A DNA stretch of 36,927 nt from positions 1 through 36,927 of the forward strand of contig JAFTWC010000045.1 of NCBI GenBank assembly GCA_017465475.1, written 5' to 3'. A program made the translations under genes and the position numbers. Shown here one piece after another: positions 8,565 through 16,874 of this stretch. Source of the stretch: Lachnospiraceae bacterium (lineage in GTDB: Bacteria > Bacillota > Clostridia > Lachnospirales > Lachnospiraceae). Within the stretch, counting starts at the first letter, position 1. Each line of letters begins with the position of its first letter. The notes under the pieces are model-generated. The model worked only from the letters and a program-made list of their open reading frames with translations. It was not told where the DNA came from and made no database searches.

Positions 8565-8596
8565 AAAACCGGCTCCCTGTGGAGCCGGTTTTTTTG
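8565..8596 (+). terminator. Strong intrinsic terminator
   Basis: AAAACCGGCTCC (8565-8576) / GGAGCCGGTTTT (8581-8592), 12 bp with a CTGT loop and a run of T to 8595. Confidence 0.95.
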
Positions 8597-8609
8597 CAAA
8601 TAAAAATGT

Positions 8610-8636
8610 GTATCTTGACAAAATGTGTCAAGATAC
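8610..8636. promoter_or_regulatory. Palindromic operator candidate with embedded TTGACA boxes
   Basis: Perfect 11-bp arms GTATCTTGACA (8610-8620) and complement (8626-8636), spacer AAATG. The left arm contains a consensus -35 TTGACA (8615-8620) and, by symmetry, so does the opposite strand. A -10 at the ideal distance is poor (GTGCTA 8638-8643; TAGTAT at 8642-8647 is too far). It lies 86 bp upstream of the PH-like gene and probably binds a dimeric regulator over its -35 region. Confidence 0.55.
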
Positions 8637-8722
8637 AGTGCTAGTATAAGGTTGTAACAAAGAAATGAATGATGGATATAAGAACATCAAAAATGCAAAC
8701 AAAACACAAACGGAGGTAAAAA

Positions 8723-9310
8723 ATGAGCGGATTATTTTCAATGATGGACGAAATGGTAAATGCAACGGTAGGACGTACCATGACAAAGATGGATTCTATG
8801 GCGGCAAGCCCGTTAAAGAAATTTATCCTGAGCTGTGATACGGATAAGTTAGGAGACTGTGTGGTGAGAGGTTCCCAGATATCCAAGGAACTGTCCAACG
8901 CAGCCACCGCGATTTGCAGAAGACGTTTTAAGTGGGACGAAATCATTTTAATGGTGGTGCTTGATCCGGAGGAAGAAGGAGAAGCGGGAATTGTGTTTAC
9001 CGAAAAGGGAATTTATCACTGGTTGGAAAATGAAGAATTTGTATTCGGCCTCACCTACGAAGAAATCGATGCCTTTGGCTACCAGGGCGACAGCGTAATT
9101 CTCACCACGTCCGAAGATGATAACGTCATCCTGTTCTGCGGTGACAACGCAGAGGAAGAAAAGTACAGCAGATACATGTACAACTTCATCGCCGATATTT
9201 ATGAGTTCCGCGGACAGCTGAAGCGTCCGGAAGACGAGAAGAACGAATCGTTAAAAAGACAGGACGCAGAGGAAGTTGTAAAGGTAGAAGGAGAGGTTGT
9301 GGAGGAGTAA
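8723..9310 (+). CDS. Cytoplasmic protein of unknown function, PH-like fold suspected
   Basis: 195 residues; CGGAGGT RBS 6 nt before the ATG. No signal or membrane segment. The middle (about 70-150) has the rhythm of a bacterial PH-like domain: G-I-V-F-T-E-K-G-I-Y-H-W, then F-V-F-G-L-T-Y-E-E-I, and alternating hydrophobic strands (V-I-L-T-T, V-I-L-F-C). The C-terminus (about 160-195) is a Lys/Glu-rich tail. Monocistronic between the palindrome at 8610 and the promoter at 9373. I do not recognise a named family; PH-like assignment is a guess from strand pattern. Confidence 0.6.
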   Translation: MSGLFSMMDEMVNATVGRTMTKMDSMAASPLKKFILSCDTDKLGDCVVRGSQISKELSNAATAICRRRFKWDEIILMVVLDPEEEGEAGIVFTEKGIYHWLENEEFVFGLTYEEIDAFGYQGDSVILTTSEDDNVILFCGDNAEEEKYSRYMYNFIADIYEFRGQLKRPEDEKNESLKRQDAEEVVKVEGEVVEE

Positions 9311-9372
9311 GGGGCAGCAAAAGAAAAAATATCAGTTAGTATGCTGGCAGCATAAGAAAATGTAGAAAAAGT

Positions 9373-9401
9373 TTGATATAATTAGGCGAGTTTGGTATAA
9401 T
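9373..9401 (+). promoter_or_regulatory. Extended -10 promoter for the small ORF at 9530
   Basis: TTGATA (9373-9378), 17-bp spacer, TGG-TATAAT (-10 at 9396-9401). A second TATAAT overlaps at 9377-9382. The leader to the ATG is about 120 nt and otherwise unremarkable. Confidence 0.75.
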
Positions 9402-9529
9402 TGAGACATACATACTGATAATTTTCACATCAGCGAGTGGAGAGTCAGAAAATGCCTAGTGTTTCGAAATGATGTAGAGAAGTGCTATAAGTATGCATTG
9501 TGATTTGCAATTTGAAAGGAGTGAGGTTT

Positions 9530-9724
9530 ATGCGTGGTATGACGCAAAAGGTATTTTTGGTAAGAAGTGATAAGTTGGAAGAGGTAAATGAATTACTTGC
9601 TAAAGGTGCAAGCATTGTAAAGATTTGTCCGGTTGCTATACCAACAGAATATAATGGATTTGATGCGCAAGGTGTTTATGCGTATATTGTTATTGAAGGT
9701 GACGTTCTTACTATGGGACGCTAG
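9530..9724 (+). CDS. Small protein of unknown function
   Basis: 64 residues from ATG 9530, chosen over the in-frame ATG at 9500 because GAAAGGAG lies at 9514-9521. No signal or membrane segment. The pattern V-N-E-L-L-A-K-G-A-S-I-V-K-I (helix then strand) followed by a Tyr/Val strand (Y-A-Y-I-V-I-E-G) suggests a small alpha/beta fold, similar in rhythm to short 'V-N-x-L-L-x-x-G-W' proteins common in Clostridia. It has its own strong promoter and long leader. Function unknown. Confidence 0.6.
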   Translation: MRGMTQKVFLVRSDKLEEVNELLAKGASIVKICPVAIPTEYNGFDAQGVYAYIVIEGDVLTMGR

Positions 9725-9795
9725 AAGTATTGTGTTGCAATAATAATTATTTTTTTCTGTCCCCTCCCGGTTGACAAACTTCCACCTCTATTTGG

Positions 9796-9824
9796 TTGAT
9801 TTTCTCACCTCCATGCGTTATGAT
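9796..9824 (+). promoter_or_regulatory. Promoter of the XRE regulator gene
   Basis: TTGATT (9796-9801), 17-bp spacer, TATGAT (9819-9824). A TTGACA at 9771-9776 has no matching -10. Confidence 0.6.
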
Positions 9825-9850
9825 ATACCCATAAATAACGTATGGAGGTG
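9806..9850. promoter_or_regulatory. 16-bp inverted-repeat operator spanning promoter to RBS
   Basis: CACCTCCATGCGTTAT (9806-9821) and ATAACGTATGGAGGTG (9835-9850) are inverted repeats with a single mismatch, spacer 13 bp. The left arm lies in the spacer and -10 of the promoter, upstream of the predicted start, and the right arm holds the GGAGGTG ribosome binding site. Only the right arm would be transcribed from this promoter, so a DNA operator (autoregulation by the XRE protein) fits better than an RNA hairpin. Confidence 0.65.
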
Positions 9851-9857
9851 CTTTTTT

Positions 9858-10874
9858 GTGACATTGGGAAATAAGATTCAGGAGATTCGGAACGCACGTG
9901 GCATGAGTCAGGAACAGTTCGGTGAGATGCTTGGAACGACGAGACAGACGGTGTCCAAGTGGGAGCTTGATCAGGTGGTGCCGGATATTCGAAAGATTGT
10001 GGCCATCAGTAAGCTGTTTTGTGTTCCGACAGAGGAGTTGCTTTTGAAGGTAACTACCTTTGAGAACGAAGGAGTACGGTTTGCCTGCGGAGTGTACCGG
10101 GATGCGAAGTCTGAGATTGTGGAGACAGAGAAGGTGGCGCTATATTATTATTGCAATGACGATAAGTCGGTGATGGGAGCTAAGGTGTACGAAGGAAACG
10201 GGGATGTGAAGCGGCTTGTGGCGGTTTGCGAGCGTCTGATGGAAGAAAAGGTAACGTATTATGCCTACAGCTATGAGGATGATATGGGAACCGAGAAGTA
10301 CGGGGGAAACAGTGAGAGATACAAAGGAATGTTAGGCGAGGACTTTGACAGGGCAAGGCTTGCTAAAATGGAATGTCTGGAACGGTTTTATGTGAATCAC
10401 GGGGATGTGAAGATTCATACGGTGAAAGAAGCGGGGATAAGACAGTGCCTGGAGGAATGGCGAAAGGGAATGGTGGCATCTGTTTCCGAAGATTGCTTTT
10501 TCATAAATCTTTGCACCGGAAAGACGGAGTATATTTATCAAATTCATCCGTTGGACGACAACATTTATTGCGGAATCAGTTACAACATTCCGTTTGAGCT
10601 GGGGCTTCGTTCCTATGGTCAGTTTTTCCGTCTGCGAAATTACGGAGATAATTCCCAGTCATTTTGCGGTTTTCGTTGCAATTTTTCTTACCGGATGCCG
10701 GAGGAAGAAGAAGGGGCGGATTATGTAGAGCTTGGCGGAAATACCGACGGCAGCTGCGGCTGGTTGTGCTGGTTCGTAAAACGGTACAAAAATGAGGAAA
10801 TTGTACTGGACGGCTGTGGCGGAGAAGATTACATTTTTCGAAGAAATGAGGATAAGTTGGAACGGTTTGCATAA
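9858..10874 (+). CDS. XRE-family transcriptional regulator with unknown C-terminal domain
   Basis: 338 residues from GTG 9858. GTG is chosen because GGAGGTG at 9844-9850 is ideally spaced and the protein then begins V-T-L-G-N-K-I-Q-E-I-R, the usual XRE start; an upstream ATG (9771) would run through the promoter. HTH at about 6-60 (M-S-Q-E-Q-F-G-E-M-L-G-T-T-R-Q-T-V-S-K-W-E). The remaining ~270 residues are not recognised: rich in Tyr, Cys and Gly, with no membrane segment, presumably a ligand or effector domain. The palindrome over its own promoter suggests autoregulation. Ends 27 bp before the next promoter. Confidence 0.85.
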   Translation: MTLGNKIQEIRNARGMSQEQFGEMLGTTRQTVSKWELDQVVPDIRKIVAISKLFCVPTEELLLKVTTFENEGVRFACGVYRDAKSEIVETEKVALYYYCNDDKSVMGAKVYEGNGDVKRLVAVCERLMEEKVTYYAYSYEDDMGTEKYGGNSERYKGMLGEDFDRARLAKMECLERFYVNHGDVKIHTVKEAGIRQCLEEWRKGMVASVSEDCFFINLCTGKTEYIYQIHPLDDNIYCGISYNIPFELGLRSYGQFFRLRNYGDNSQSFCGFRCNFSYRMPEEEEGADYVELGGNTDGSCGWLCWFVKRYKNEEIVLDGCGGEDYIFRRNEDKLERFA

Positions 10875-10901
10875 AAGAAGACGAAAAAATGTAAATTTGT
10901 G

Positions 10902-10929
10902 TTGACTAATCATTAAAATATGGTATACT
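10902..10929 (+). promoter_or_regulatory. Promoter of the type III toxin-antitoxin operon
   Basis: TTGACT (10902-10907), 16-bp spacer, TGG-TATACT (-10 at 10924-10929). May also drive gatCAB. Confidence 0.75.
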
Positions 10930-10935
10930 AGTCTA

Positions 10936-11030
10936 AGAGGAGAGTCCTGCCGCAAAGTGTGACTGCTAAAAGCGTTAGCAACTCTAATGGAGTTACTACA
11001 ACAGATGGCTATGCGTTTTCGCATAGCCAT
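10936..11030 (+). ncRNA. Candidate type III antitoxin RNA (ToxI-like) with attenuator hairpin
   Basis: Structured leader between promoter and toxN. Two adjoining hairpins (TGCTAA/TTAGCA at 10964-10969 and 10975-10980; AACTC/GAGTT at 10980-10984 and 10990-10994) are followed by an 11-bp perfect hairpin, arms 11005-11015 and 11020-11030 with TTTT loop, at the place where type III systems carry a leaky terminator controlling toxin dose. ToxI antitoxins are normally tandem repeats of about 35-50 nt; I can see only one unit here, so exact antitoxin boundaries are uncertain. Confidence 0.6.
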
Positions 11031-11046
11031 TGTGATAAGGAGATAT

Positions 11047-11571
11047 ATGCAATCTGATTTTTTTCTTTATAAGGTAGATATGAAATATATTCGAAATCTA
11101 CATAATCTGGATGATAAAGTTTTATCGGTTTCCCCACAGACAGGAAAAGATAATAGGGTATTTATAGGAATCGTAGTTGTTTGTAGTGGGCACAAATACT
11201 GTATTCCGTTATCTTCTCCAAAAGAAAAGCATAAGAGAATGAAAAACTCAATGGACTTTTCAAAAATAGAAGTAGCTGGAAAACTTTTGGGTGTTCTGAA
11301 CTTTAATTTGATGATACCGGTCGAAGAAAAGCAATTGCAAGAGATAGATATTGTAATTCGCAAAAGAGATAAAGAAATTATTAAAACATATAAGGGATTA
11401 TGTCTACAAGAGTTGGAATGGTGCAGGTTAAATAGTGAAACTGTTTGCAATAAAGCGAATGTGTTATATAAAAAATACATTAGCGGAGAAGCATTTGTTG
11501 GAAAGAAGCGATGTTTGGATTTTCCTAAACTTGAAAAAGAGTGTGTAAAATATAACCTAAAAAAGAGGTGA
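11047..11571 (+). CDS. ToxN/AbiQ-family type III toxin endoribonuclease
   Basis: 174 residues from ATG 11047 (AAGGAG at 11038-11043). Hallmarks of ToxN/AbiQ: N-terminal F-F-L-Y-K-V-D-M-K-Y-I and D-D-K-V, then R-V-F-I-G-I-V-V, G-H-K-Y-C-I-P-L-S-S-P-K-x-K-H, M-K-N-S-M-D-F-x-K-I, and F-N-L-M-I-P-V. The family cleaves RNA, is neutralised by direct binding of the repeat RNA encoded upstream, and often gives abortive-infection phage defence. It normally runs 160-200 residues, so this one is complete. Strikingly AT-rich compared with gatCAB, only 3 nt downstream, which points to recent acquisition. Confidence 0.9.
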   Translation: MQSDFFLYKVDMKYIRNLHNLDDKVLSVSPQTGKDNRVFIGIVVVCSGHKYCIPLSSPKEKHKRMKNSMDFSKIEVAGKLLGVLNFNLMIPVEEKQLQEIDIVIRKRDKEIIKTYKGLCLQELEWCRLNSETVCNKANVLYKKYISGEAFVGKKRCLDFPKLEKECVKYNLKKR

Positions 11572-11574
11572 ACC

Positions 11575-11868
11575 ATGATTACAATCAACGATACCGATTT
11601 AAAAAAAGCCGAGCTTTTGGCAAAGCTTTCCATAGAACCTGAGAAGCGGGAACGTACCATGGCGGAGATGGAAAAACTATTTGGCTATGTGGAGAAGTTA
11701 AAGAAAGTGGATACGACAGGGGTGGAGCCTTTGGCTCATACGTCGGAGATAACAAAGGAGAACCGGTTCCGCAGGGACGAGGTGACAAATCCGGACGGAG
11801 CAGAGGGAACACTTTTTAATGCACCGGCAAAAAAGGACGGGCAGTTTGTGGTGCCGAAGACGGTGTAA
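11575..11868 (+). CDS. gatC: Aspartyl/glutamyl-tRNA amidotransferase subunit C
   Basis: 97 residues; complete GatC with L-A-K-L-S-I, typical helical N-half, V-E-P-L-A-H-T and the C-terminal N-A-P-A-K-K-D-G-Q-F-V-V-P-K-T-V signature that wraps around GatA/GatB. Part of GatCAB, which converts misacylated Glu-tRNA(Gln) and Asp-tRNA(Asn) to the cognate amide forms. RBS AAAGAGGTG lies within the last codons of toxN; only 3 nt separate the genes, so no independent promoter is visible. Confidence 0.97.
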   Translation: MITINDTDLKKAELLAKLSIEPEKRERTMAEMEKLFGYVEKLKKVDTTGVEPLAHTSEITKENRFRRDEVTNPDGAEGTLFNAPAKKDGQFVVPKTV

Positions 11869-11878
11869 GGGGGAGAAC

Positions 11879-13495
11879 ATGGAATTATTACAGATGTCCG
11901 TAAGGACGCTAAGCGAGAAAATACGTACGAAGGCACTGGGGGTGGAAGAAACGGTGTCGGTACTGCAAAAAAGAATTGAGGAAACGGACCCGGAGCTTTG
12001 CGCCTTTCTTACCATAGAGAAAGAGCAGGTGGCGCATCGTGTGGAGGAAGTGCAGAAGGGAATCAAAAGCGGAATATATGCAGGGCCTCTTGCCGGTGTG
12101 CCGGTTGCCGTAAAGGACAATATTTGTACGAAGGGCCTGCGAACCACCTGTGCCTCAAAGATGTTGGAGAATTTTGTGCCGGCCTATGATGCCACGGTGA
12201 TTACACGGTTGCAGAATGCCGGTATGATTGTGCTGGGAAAAACCAATATGGATGAGTTTGCTATGGGAAGCACCACCGAGACCTCGGCCTTTCGGGTGAC
12301 GAAAAATCCGTGGAATACCCACCATGTACCGGGCGGGTCTTCCGGCGGTTCCTGCGTGGCAGTGGCAGCGGGAATGGCACCTTTGGCATTGGGGTCCGAT
12401 ACCGGAGGCTCCGTACGACAGCCTGCGGCGTTTTGCGGCGTGGTAGGATTAAAGCCTACCTACGGCAGAGTATCCCGGTACGGATTGGTGGCCTATGCCT
12501 CTTCCATGGACCAAATCGGGCCTATCGGGCAGACCGTGGCGGATTGCAAGGCGCTTTATGAAGTGATTGCAGGATTTGACGAAAAGGACGCTACATCCGT
12601 GGACAAGGAAATTAATCCGGCTGCAATCAAAGACCGGGAAAACCGGAACGATATGTCATACATGACGGGAGAGTACCCGAACAAAATGTGTATACAGCGG
12701 TTAAAAGGCATGCGCATCGGGGTTCCGAAGGAGTACTTCGGAGAAGGGGTCAGCCCGGAGGTGAGAGCATCGGTAAAGGCGGCAGCGACATTACTTGAAG
12801 CTAACGGTGCTGTAGTGGAAGAGCTGTCGTTACCGATGACGGATTATGCGGTGGCGGCCTATTATATCATTGCCTGCGGAGAAGCGAGCTCCAATCTGGC
12901 CCGGTTTGACGGAGTAAAATACGGGTATTGTACCGCAGAGGAAGGAAGCCTTCATGAGCTGTATAAAAAGAGCCGTACCGAAGGCTTCGGAGAGGAAGTA
13001 AAACGCAGGATTTTGTCCGGTTCCTTTTTGCTGAGCGAAGGGTACTATGATGCCTACTATTTGAAAGCTTTAAAGGTAAGACGATTGATCAAAGAAGAAT
13101 ACGAATCTGTATTTCGACGCTACGATTGCCTGCTGACACCGACGGCACCGGGGACGGCGCCGAAGCTTTCGGAAAGCCTTCAAAATCCTCTTCGGATGTA
13201 TCAGGCAGATGTAAACACGGTGGCGGTAAATCTTGCCGGTCTGCCGGCCATCAGCGTGCCTTGCGGTTTTGATAAAAACGGACTGCCTATCGGGGTGCAG
13301 TTTATCGGCAATGCCTTTTGCGAAGAGACACTGTTTACGGTGGCAGAAGCCTACGAAGTACTGCGGGGAGAGTTCCCGAAGGTGTGGAAACAGCAAAAAA
13401 ACGGACAAAAGAAAGAGGAACGGTTAGGAGTGCCGGAGAAGAATTCGGCCGGCAAAGAGGGAAACGGAAAGGCAGGTGGCTGTGATGGAATCTAA
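11879..13495 (+). CDS. gatA: Aspartyl/glutamyl-tRNA amidotransferase subunit A
   Basis: 538 residues from ATG 11879 (GGGGGAGAA upstream). Amidase-signature enzyme that frees ammonia from glutamine for GatB. Catalytic Lys79, cis-Ser154 and nucleophile Ser178 are all present (V-A-V-K-D-N, G-G-S-S-G-G-S, G-S-D-T-G-G-S-V-R-Q-P). About 50 residues longer than usual: roughly 20 extra residues (about 245-270) before the G-M-R-I-G-V-P-K-E-Y segment, and a low-complexity Lys/Gly/Asn tail after about 505. The tail overlaps the start of gatB by 11 nt. Confidence 0.97.
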   Translation: MELLQMSVRTLSEKIRTKALGVEETVSVLQKRIEETDPELCAFLTIEKEQVAHRVEEVQKGIKSGIYAGPLAGVPVAVKDNICTKGLRTTCASKMLENFVPAYDATVITRLQNAGMIVLGKTNMDEFAMGSTTETSAFRVTKNPWNTHHVPGGSSGGSCVAVAAGMAPLALGSDTGGSVRQPAAFCGVVGLKPTYGRVSRYGLVAYASSMDQIGPIGQTVADCKALYEVIAGFDEKDATSVDKEINPAAIKDRENRNDMSYMTGEYPNKMCIQRLKGMRIGVPKEYFGEGVSPEVRASVKAAATLLEANGAVVEELSLPMTDYAVAAYYIIACGEASSNLARFDGVKYGYCTAEEGSLHELYKKSRTEGFGEEVKRRILSGSFLLSEGYYDAYYLKALKVRRLIKEEYESVFRRYDCLLTPTAPGTAPKLSESLQNPLRMYQADVNTVAVNLAGLPAISVPCGFDKNGLPIGVQFIGNAFCEETLFTVAEAYEVLRGEFPKVWKQQKNGQKKEERLGVPEKNSAGKEGNGKAGGCDGI

Positions 13496-15044
13496 GAATG
13501 TGGAGAAAACGGCACCTGTAAAGGGACGCCCAAAAACGGCAGAATGTCGTCGGTATGACACCGTCATCGGCTTGGAAGTGCACATTGAACTATCCACAAA
13601 GACAAAGATTTTTTGCGGTTGCTCCACAAAATTCGGAGCCCTGCCCAACACCCAGACCTGTCCGGTGTGTACGGGAATGCCGGGAAGCCTTCCGGTGTTA
13701 AATAAGAAGGTAGTGGAATATGCCATTGCCTTGGGACTTGCTACCAACTGCCGAATCAATCAGAGAACATTGTTTGACCGGAAGAACTACTTTTACCCGG
13801 ACAATCCTCAGGACTACCAGATTTCCCAGTTGTATGAGCCTATTTGTTTGGATGGGTATCTGGAGATTGCACAGGACGAGGGAGAAAAGCGGGGAAGCAG
13901 CACAGCGAGTGAGAACAAAACCGGCGGAGGCACAAGTACCGTCTGTAAGAAAGCCACCAAGACCATCCGCATCCACGAAATGCATATGGAGGAGGATGCG
14001 GGGAAGCTGACCCATGATGAAAGTGAGGGGATTTCTTTGGTGGATTACAACCGGAGCGGTGTGCCGCTTATTGAAATCGTGTCGGAGCCGGATATGGAAA
14101 CGGCAGAGGAAGTTATTGCTTATTTGGAAAAGCTTCGGATGATTTGTTTGTATTTGGGCATTTCCGATTGTAAGTTACAGGAAGGGTCCATGCGGGTGGA
14201 TGTGAATCTGTCCGTAAAAGAAGCGGGGAGCGACATACTCGGAACCCGTACCGAGATGAAAAACTTAAACTCCTTTAAGGCCATTACCCGTGCCATCGCG
14301 GCGGAGCGGGAACGGCAAATCGCATTGTTGGAGTCGGGAGAAAAGGTAGAACAGGAGACGAGACGCTGGGATGATACGGCGGGTGCCTCCTATTCCATGC
14401 GTTCCAAAGAGGACTCCAAGGATTACCGGTACTTTCCGGAACCGGATGTCATGCCTGTGGTGATTTCCGATGCATGGATTGAGGAGATAAAGCAAAGACA
14501 GCCGGAGTTTAAAGAGGAAAAGGCAGCCAGGTTTGAACGGGAGTATGGGATTCCGGCTTACGATGCGGACATATTAACCCAGTCAAGGCATTTGGCTTCC
14601 TTGTTTGAGGAAACAGCAACGTTGTCCGGACAGCCGAAGAAGACTGCCAACTGGTTTATGGGAGAATTGTTTCGCATAATAAAGGAAACGGGAAAAGAAC
14701 CGGAAGAGTTTACCTTTTCGCCGAAGCATGCCGCAGATCTGATTGTAGCGGTAGAAGAGGGGAAAATCAATCAGGCAGGGGCGAAGGAAGTGTTTGCAAA
14801 GGTTGTGTTGGAAGACATAGAGCCCCTTTCTTATATGGAACAGCACGGTCTTATGAGCTTGTCGGATGAGGGAGCCTTGCAGGCAGCGATAGAAGAAGTT
14901 ATTGCGGAGAATGGGGCCATAGTGGAAGAATATCGCTCAGGCAAGGATAAGGTATTTGGATTTCTCGTTGGTCAGGTCATGAAAAAGACGAAAGGCAAAG
15001 CCGATCCGGGGAAAGTGAATGAGCTTCTGAAGCGTAATCTTTAG
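13485..15044 (+). CDS. gatB: Aspartyl/glutamyl-tRNA amidotransferase subunit B
   Basis: 519 residues. ATG 13485 is favoured by AAAGGCAGG at 13468-13476; GTG 13476 or 13482 are possible. Kinase-like N-domain activates the tRNA-bound Glu/Asp (G-L-E-V-H-I-E-L near residue 30, zinc-site cysteines in C-G-C and C-P-V-C, D-R-K-N-Y-F-Y-P-D-N-P-Q-D-Y-Q-I-S-Q, H-M-E-E-D-A-G-K), followed by the helical YqeY-like C-terminal domain ending V-N-E-L-L-K-R-N-L. An extra Ser/Thr/Gly/Lys-rich loop of about 15 residues (about 130-155) interrupts the usual sequence before R-I-H-E-M-H-M-E-E-D. Overlaps gatA by 11 nt. Confidence 0.97.
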   Translation: MESKNVEKTAPVKGRPKTAECRRYDTVIGLEVHIELSTKTKIFCGCSTKFGALPNTQTCPVCTGMPGSLPVLNKKVVEYAIALGLATNCRINQRTLFDRKNYFYPDNPQDYQISQLYEPICLDGYLEIAQDEGEKRGSSTASENKTGGGTSTVCKKATKTIRIHEMHMEEDAGKLTHDESEGISLVDYNRSGVPLIEIVSEPDMETAEEVIAYLEKLRMICLYLGISDCKLQEGSMRVDVNLSVKEAGSDILGTRTEMKNLNSFKAITRAIAAERERQIALLESGEKVEQETRRWDDTAGASYSMRSKEDSKDYRYFPEPDVMPVVISDAWIEEIKQRQPEFKEEKAARFEREYGIPAYDADILTQSRHLASLFEETATLSGQPKKTANWFMGELFRIIKETGKEPEEFTFSPKHAADLIVAVEEGKINQAGAKEVFAKVVLEDIEPLSYMEQHGLMSLSDEGALQAAIEEVIAENGAIVEEYRSGKDKVFGFLVGQVMKKTKGKADPGKVNELLKRNL

Positions 15045-15081
15045 GAAAAAGCGTTTTCCGACACATTCTTTACCGTTTTGC

Positions 15082-15110
15082 TTGACAAACGCGGATAGGA
15101 TTGATAAAAT
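15082..15110 (+). promoter_or_regulatory. Promoter of ilvN-ilvC
   Basis: TTGACA (15082-15087), 17-bp spacer, TAAAAT (15105-15110); another TATAAT at 15120-15125 lacks a -35. The leader of about 30 nt is too short for a T-box or leucine attenuator. Confidence 0.8.
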
Positions 15111-15148
15111 ACACTTTGATATAATACAGTGAGAAAGAAGGGGACCTT

Positions 15149-15655
15149 ATGAGCCGAATGGTATTGTCACTTTTAGTAGAGAATACGGCAGGTGTATTAA
15201 GCCGTGTATCCGGTTTGTTCAGCCGTCGTGGTTACAACATTGACAGTCTCTCCGTGGGTGAGACGGAGAATCCGGAGTATTCCCGCATGACGGTGGCAGT
15301 CAGCGGTGAAGACGGTATCTTGGAGCAGATTCACAAGCAGCTTGCAAAGCTGGAGGATGTAGTAGAGATTACGGAGCTTCTTCCGGGTGAGTCGGTTTGC
15401 AGAGAACTGGTACTGGTAAAGGTACAGGCCAATCAGAAGGAGCGTCAGGCAGTGATTTCCGTGGCGGATATTTTCCGTGCGAAGGTTGTAGATGTGGCAC
15501 CGGAGTCATTGATGATTGAGCTTACCGGCAATCAGGCAAAGATTGATGCTTTCATGCGTTTGCTTGAGGGCTTCACCATCAAAGAATTTGTACGCACCGG
15601 TATTACCGGTCTGGTACGAGGCGTTGGCGATATCGAAGATTATATCGCAGAGTAG
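15149..15655 (+). CDS. ilvN: Acetolactate synthase small (regulatory) subunit
   Basis: 168 residues, full length for IlvN/IlvH. N-terminal ACT domain: L-S-L-L-V-E-N-T-A-G-V-L-S-R-V-S-G-L-F-S-R-R-G-Y-N-I-D-S-L, then T-E-N/P-E-Y-S-R-M-T-V-A-V. The C-terminal half is the ALS small-subunit domain with R-E-L-V-L-V-K-V. It activates and gives valine feedback to the catalytic subunit IlvB, which is not in this window. RBS GAAAGAAGGGG upstream; ilvC follows after 59 nt. Confidence 0.95.
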   Translation: MSRMVLSLLVENTAGVLSRVSGLFSRRGYNIDSLSVGETENPEYSRMTVAVSGEDGILEQIHKQLAKLEDVVEITELLPGESVCRELVLVKVQANQKERQAVISVADIFRAKVVDVAPESLMIELTGNQAKIDAFMRLLEGFTIKEFVRTGITGLVRGVGDIEDYIAE

Positions 15656-15702
15656 TCGAGCGTACGACGCATGAAGTTGCGCATACCATATAGAAAAATT
15701 AG

Positions 15703-16725
<1,023 letters not shown>

Positions 16726-16756
16726 ATCGCTTTAATTGAATAAGAAAAAATAGGAA

Positions 16757-16806
16757 AAGTCCCTTTTTGATGCATGAAAAGATGTGTCGAAAAGGGACAA
16801 TTTTTA
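16757..16806 (+). terminator. Terminator after ilvC
   Basis: GTCCCTTTT (16759-16767) / AAAAGGGAC (16790-16798) with a 22-nt interior, then ATTTTTA. Confidence 0.85.
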
Positions 16807-16835
16807 TTGCAAAAATACAGTTTTTGTGGTAAGAT
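16807..16835 (+). promoter_or_regulatory. Promoter of the agr-type two-component genes
   Basis: TTGCAA (16807-16812), 17-bp spacer, TGG-TAAGAT (-10 at 16830-16835), 39 bp before the regulator ATG. Confidence 0.7.
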
Positions 16836-16874
16836 GTATCGTGTTAAAGTGTTACAAGAATGAGGTAAAACGAT

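Noticed and set aside
9771-9776. TTGACA as -35 of the XRE gene
   Set aside because: No -10 at 16-18 bp; TTGATT/TATGAT (9796-9824) is better.
10936-11030. Riboswitch upstream of toxN
   Set aside because: Position and hairpins fit the antitoxin RNA of a type III system; no known riboswitch consensus was recognised.
11067-11660. 197-codon minus-strand frame over toxN
   Set aside because: Fully overlaps the well-supported ToxN gene and shows no RBS or family resemblance; arises from AT-rich codons.
15044-15059. GGAAAA/TTTTCC hairpin after gatB as terminator
   Set aside because: Only 6 bp, AT-rich, with a poor T-run; too weak to call, although termination of gatCAB must occur somewhere here.
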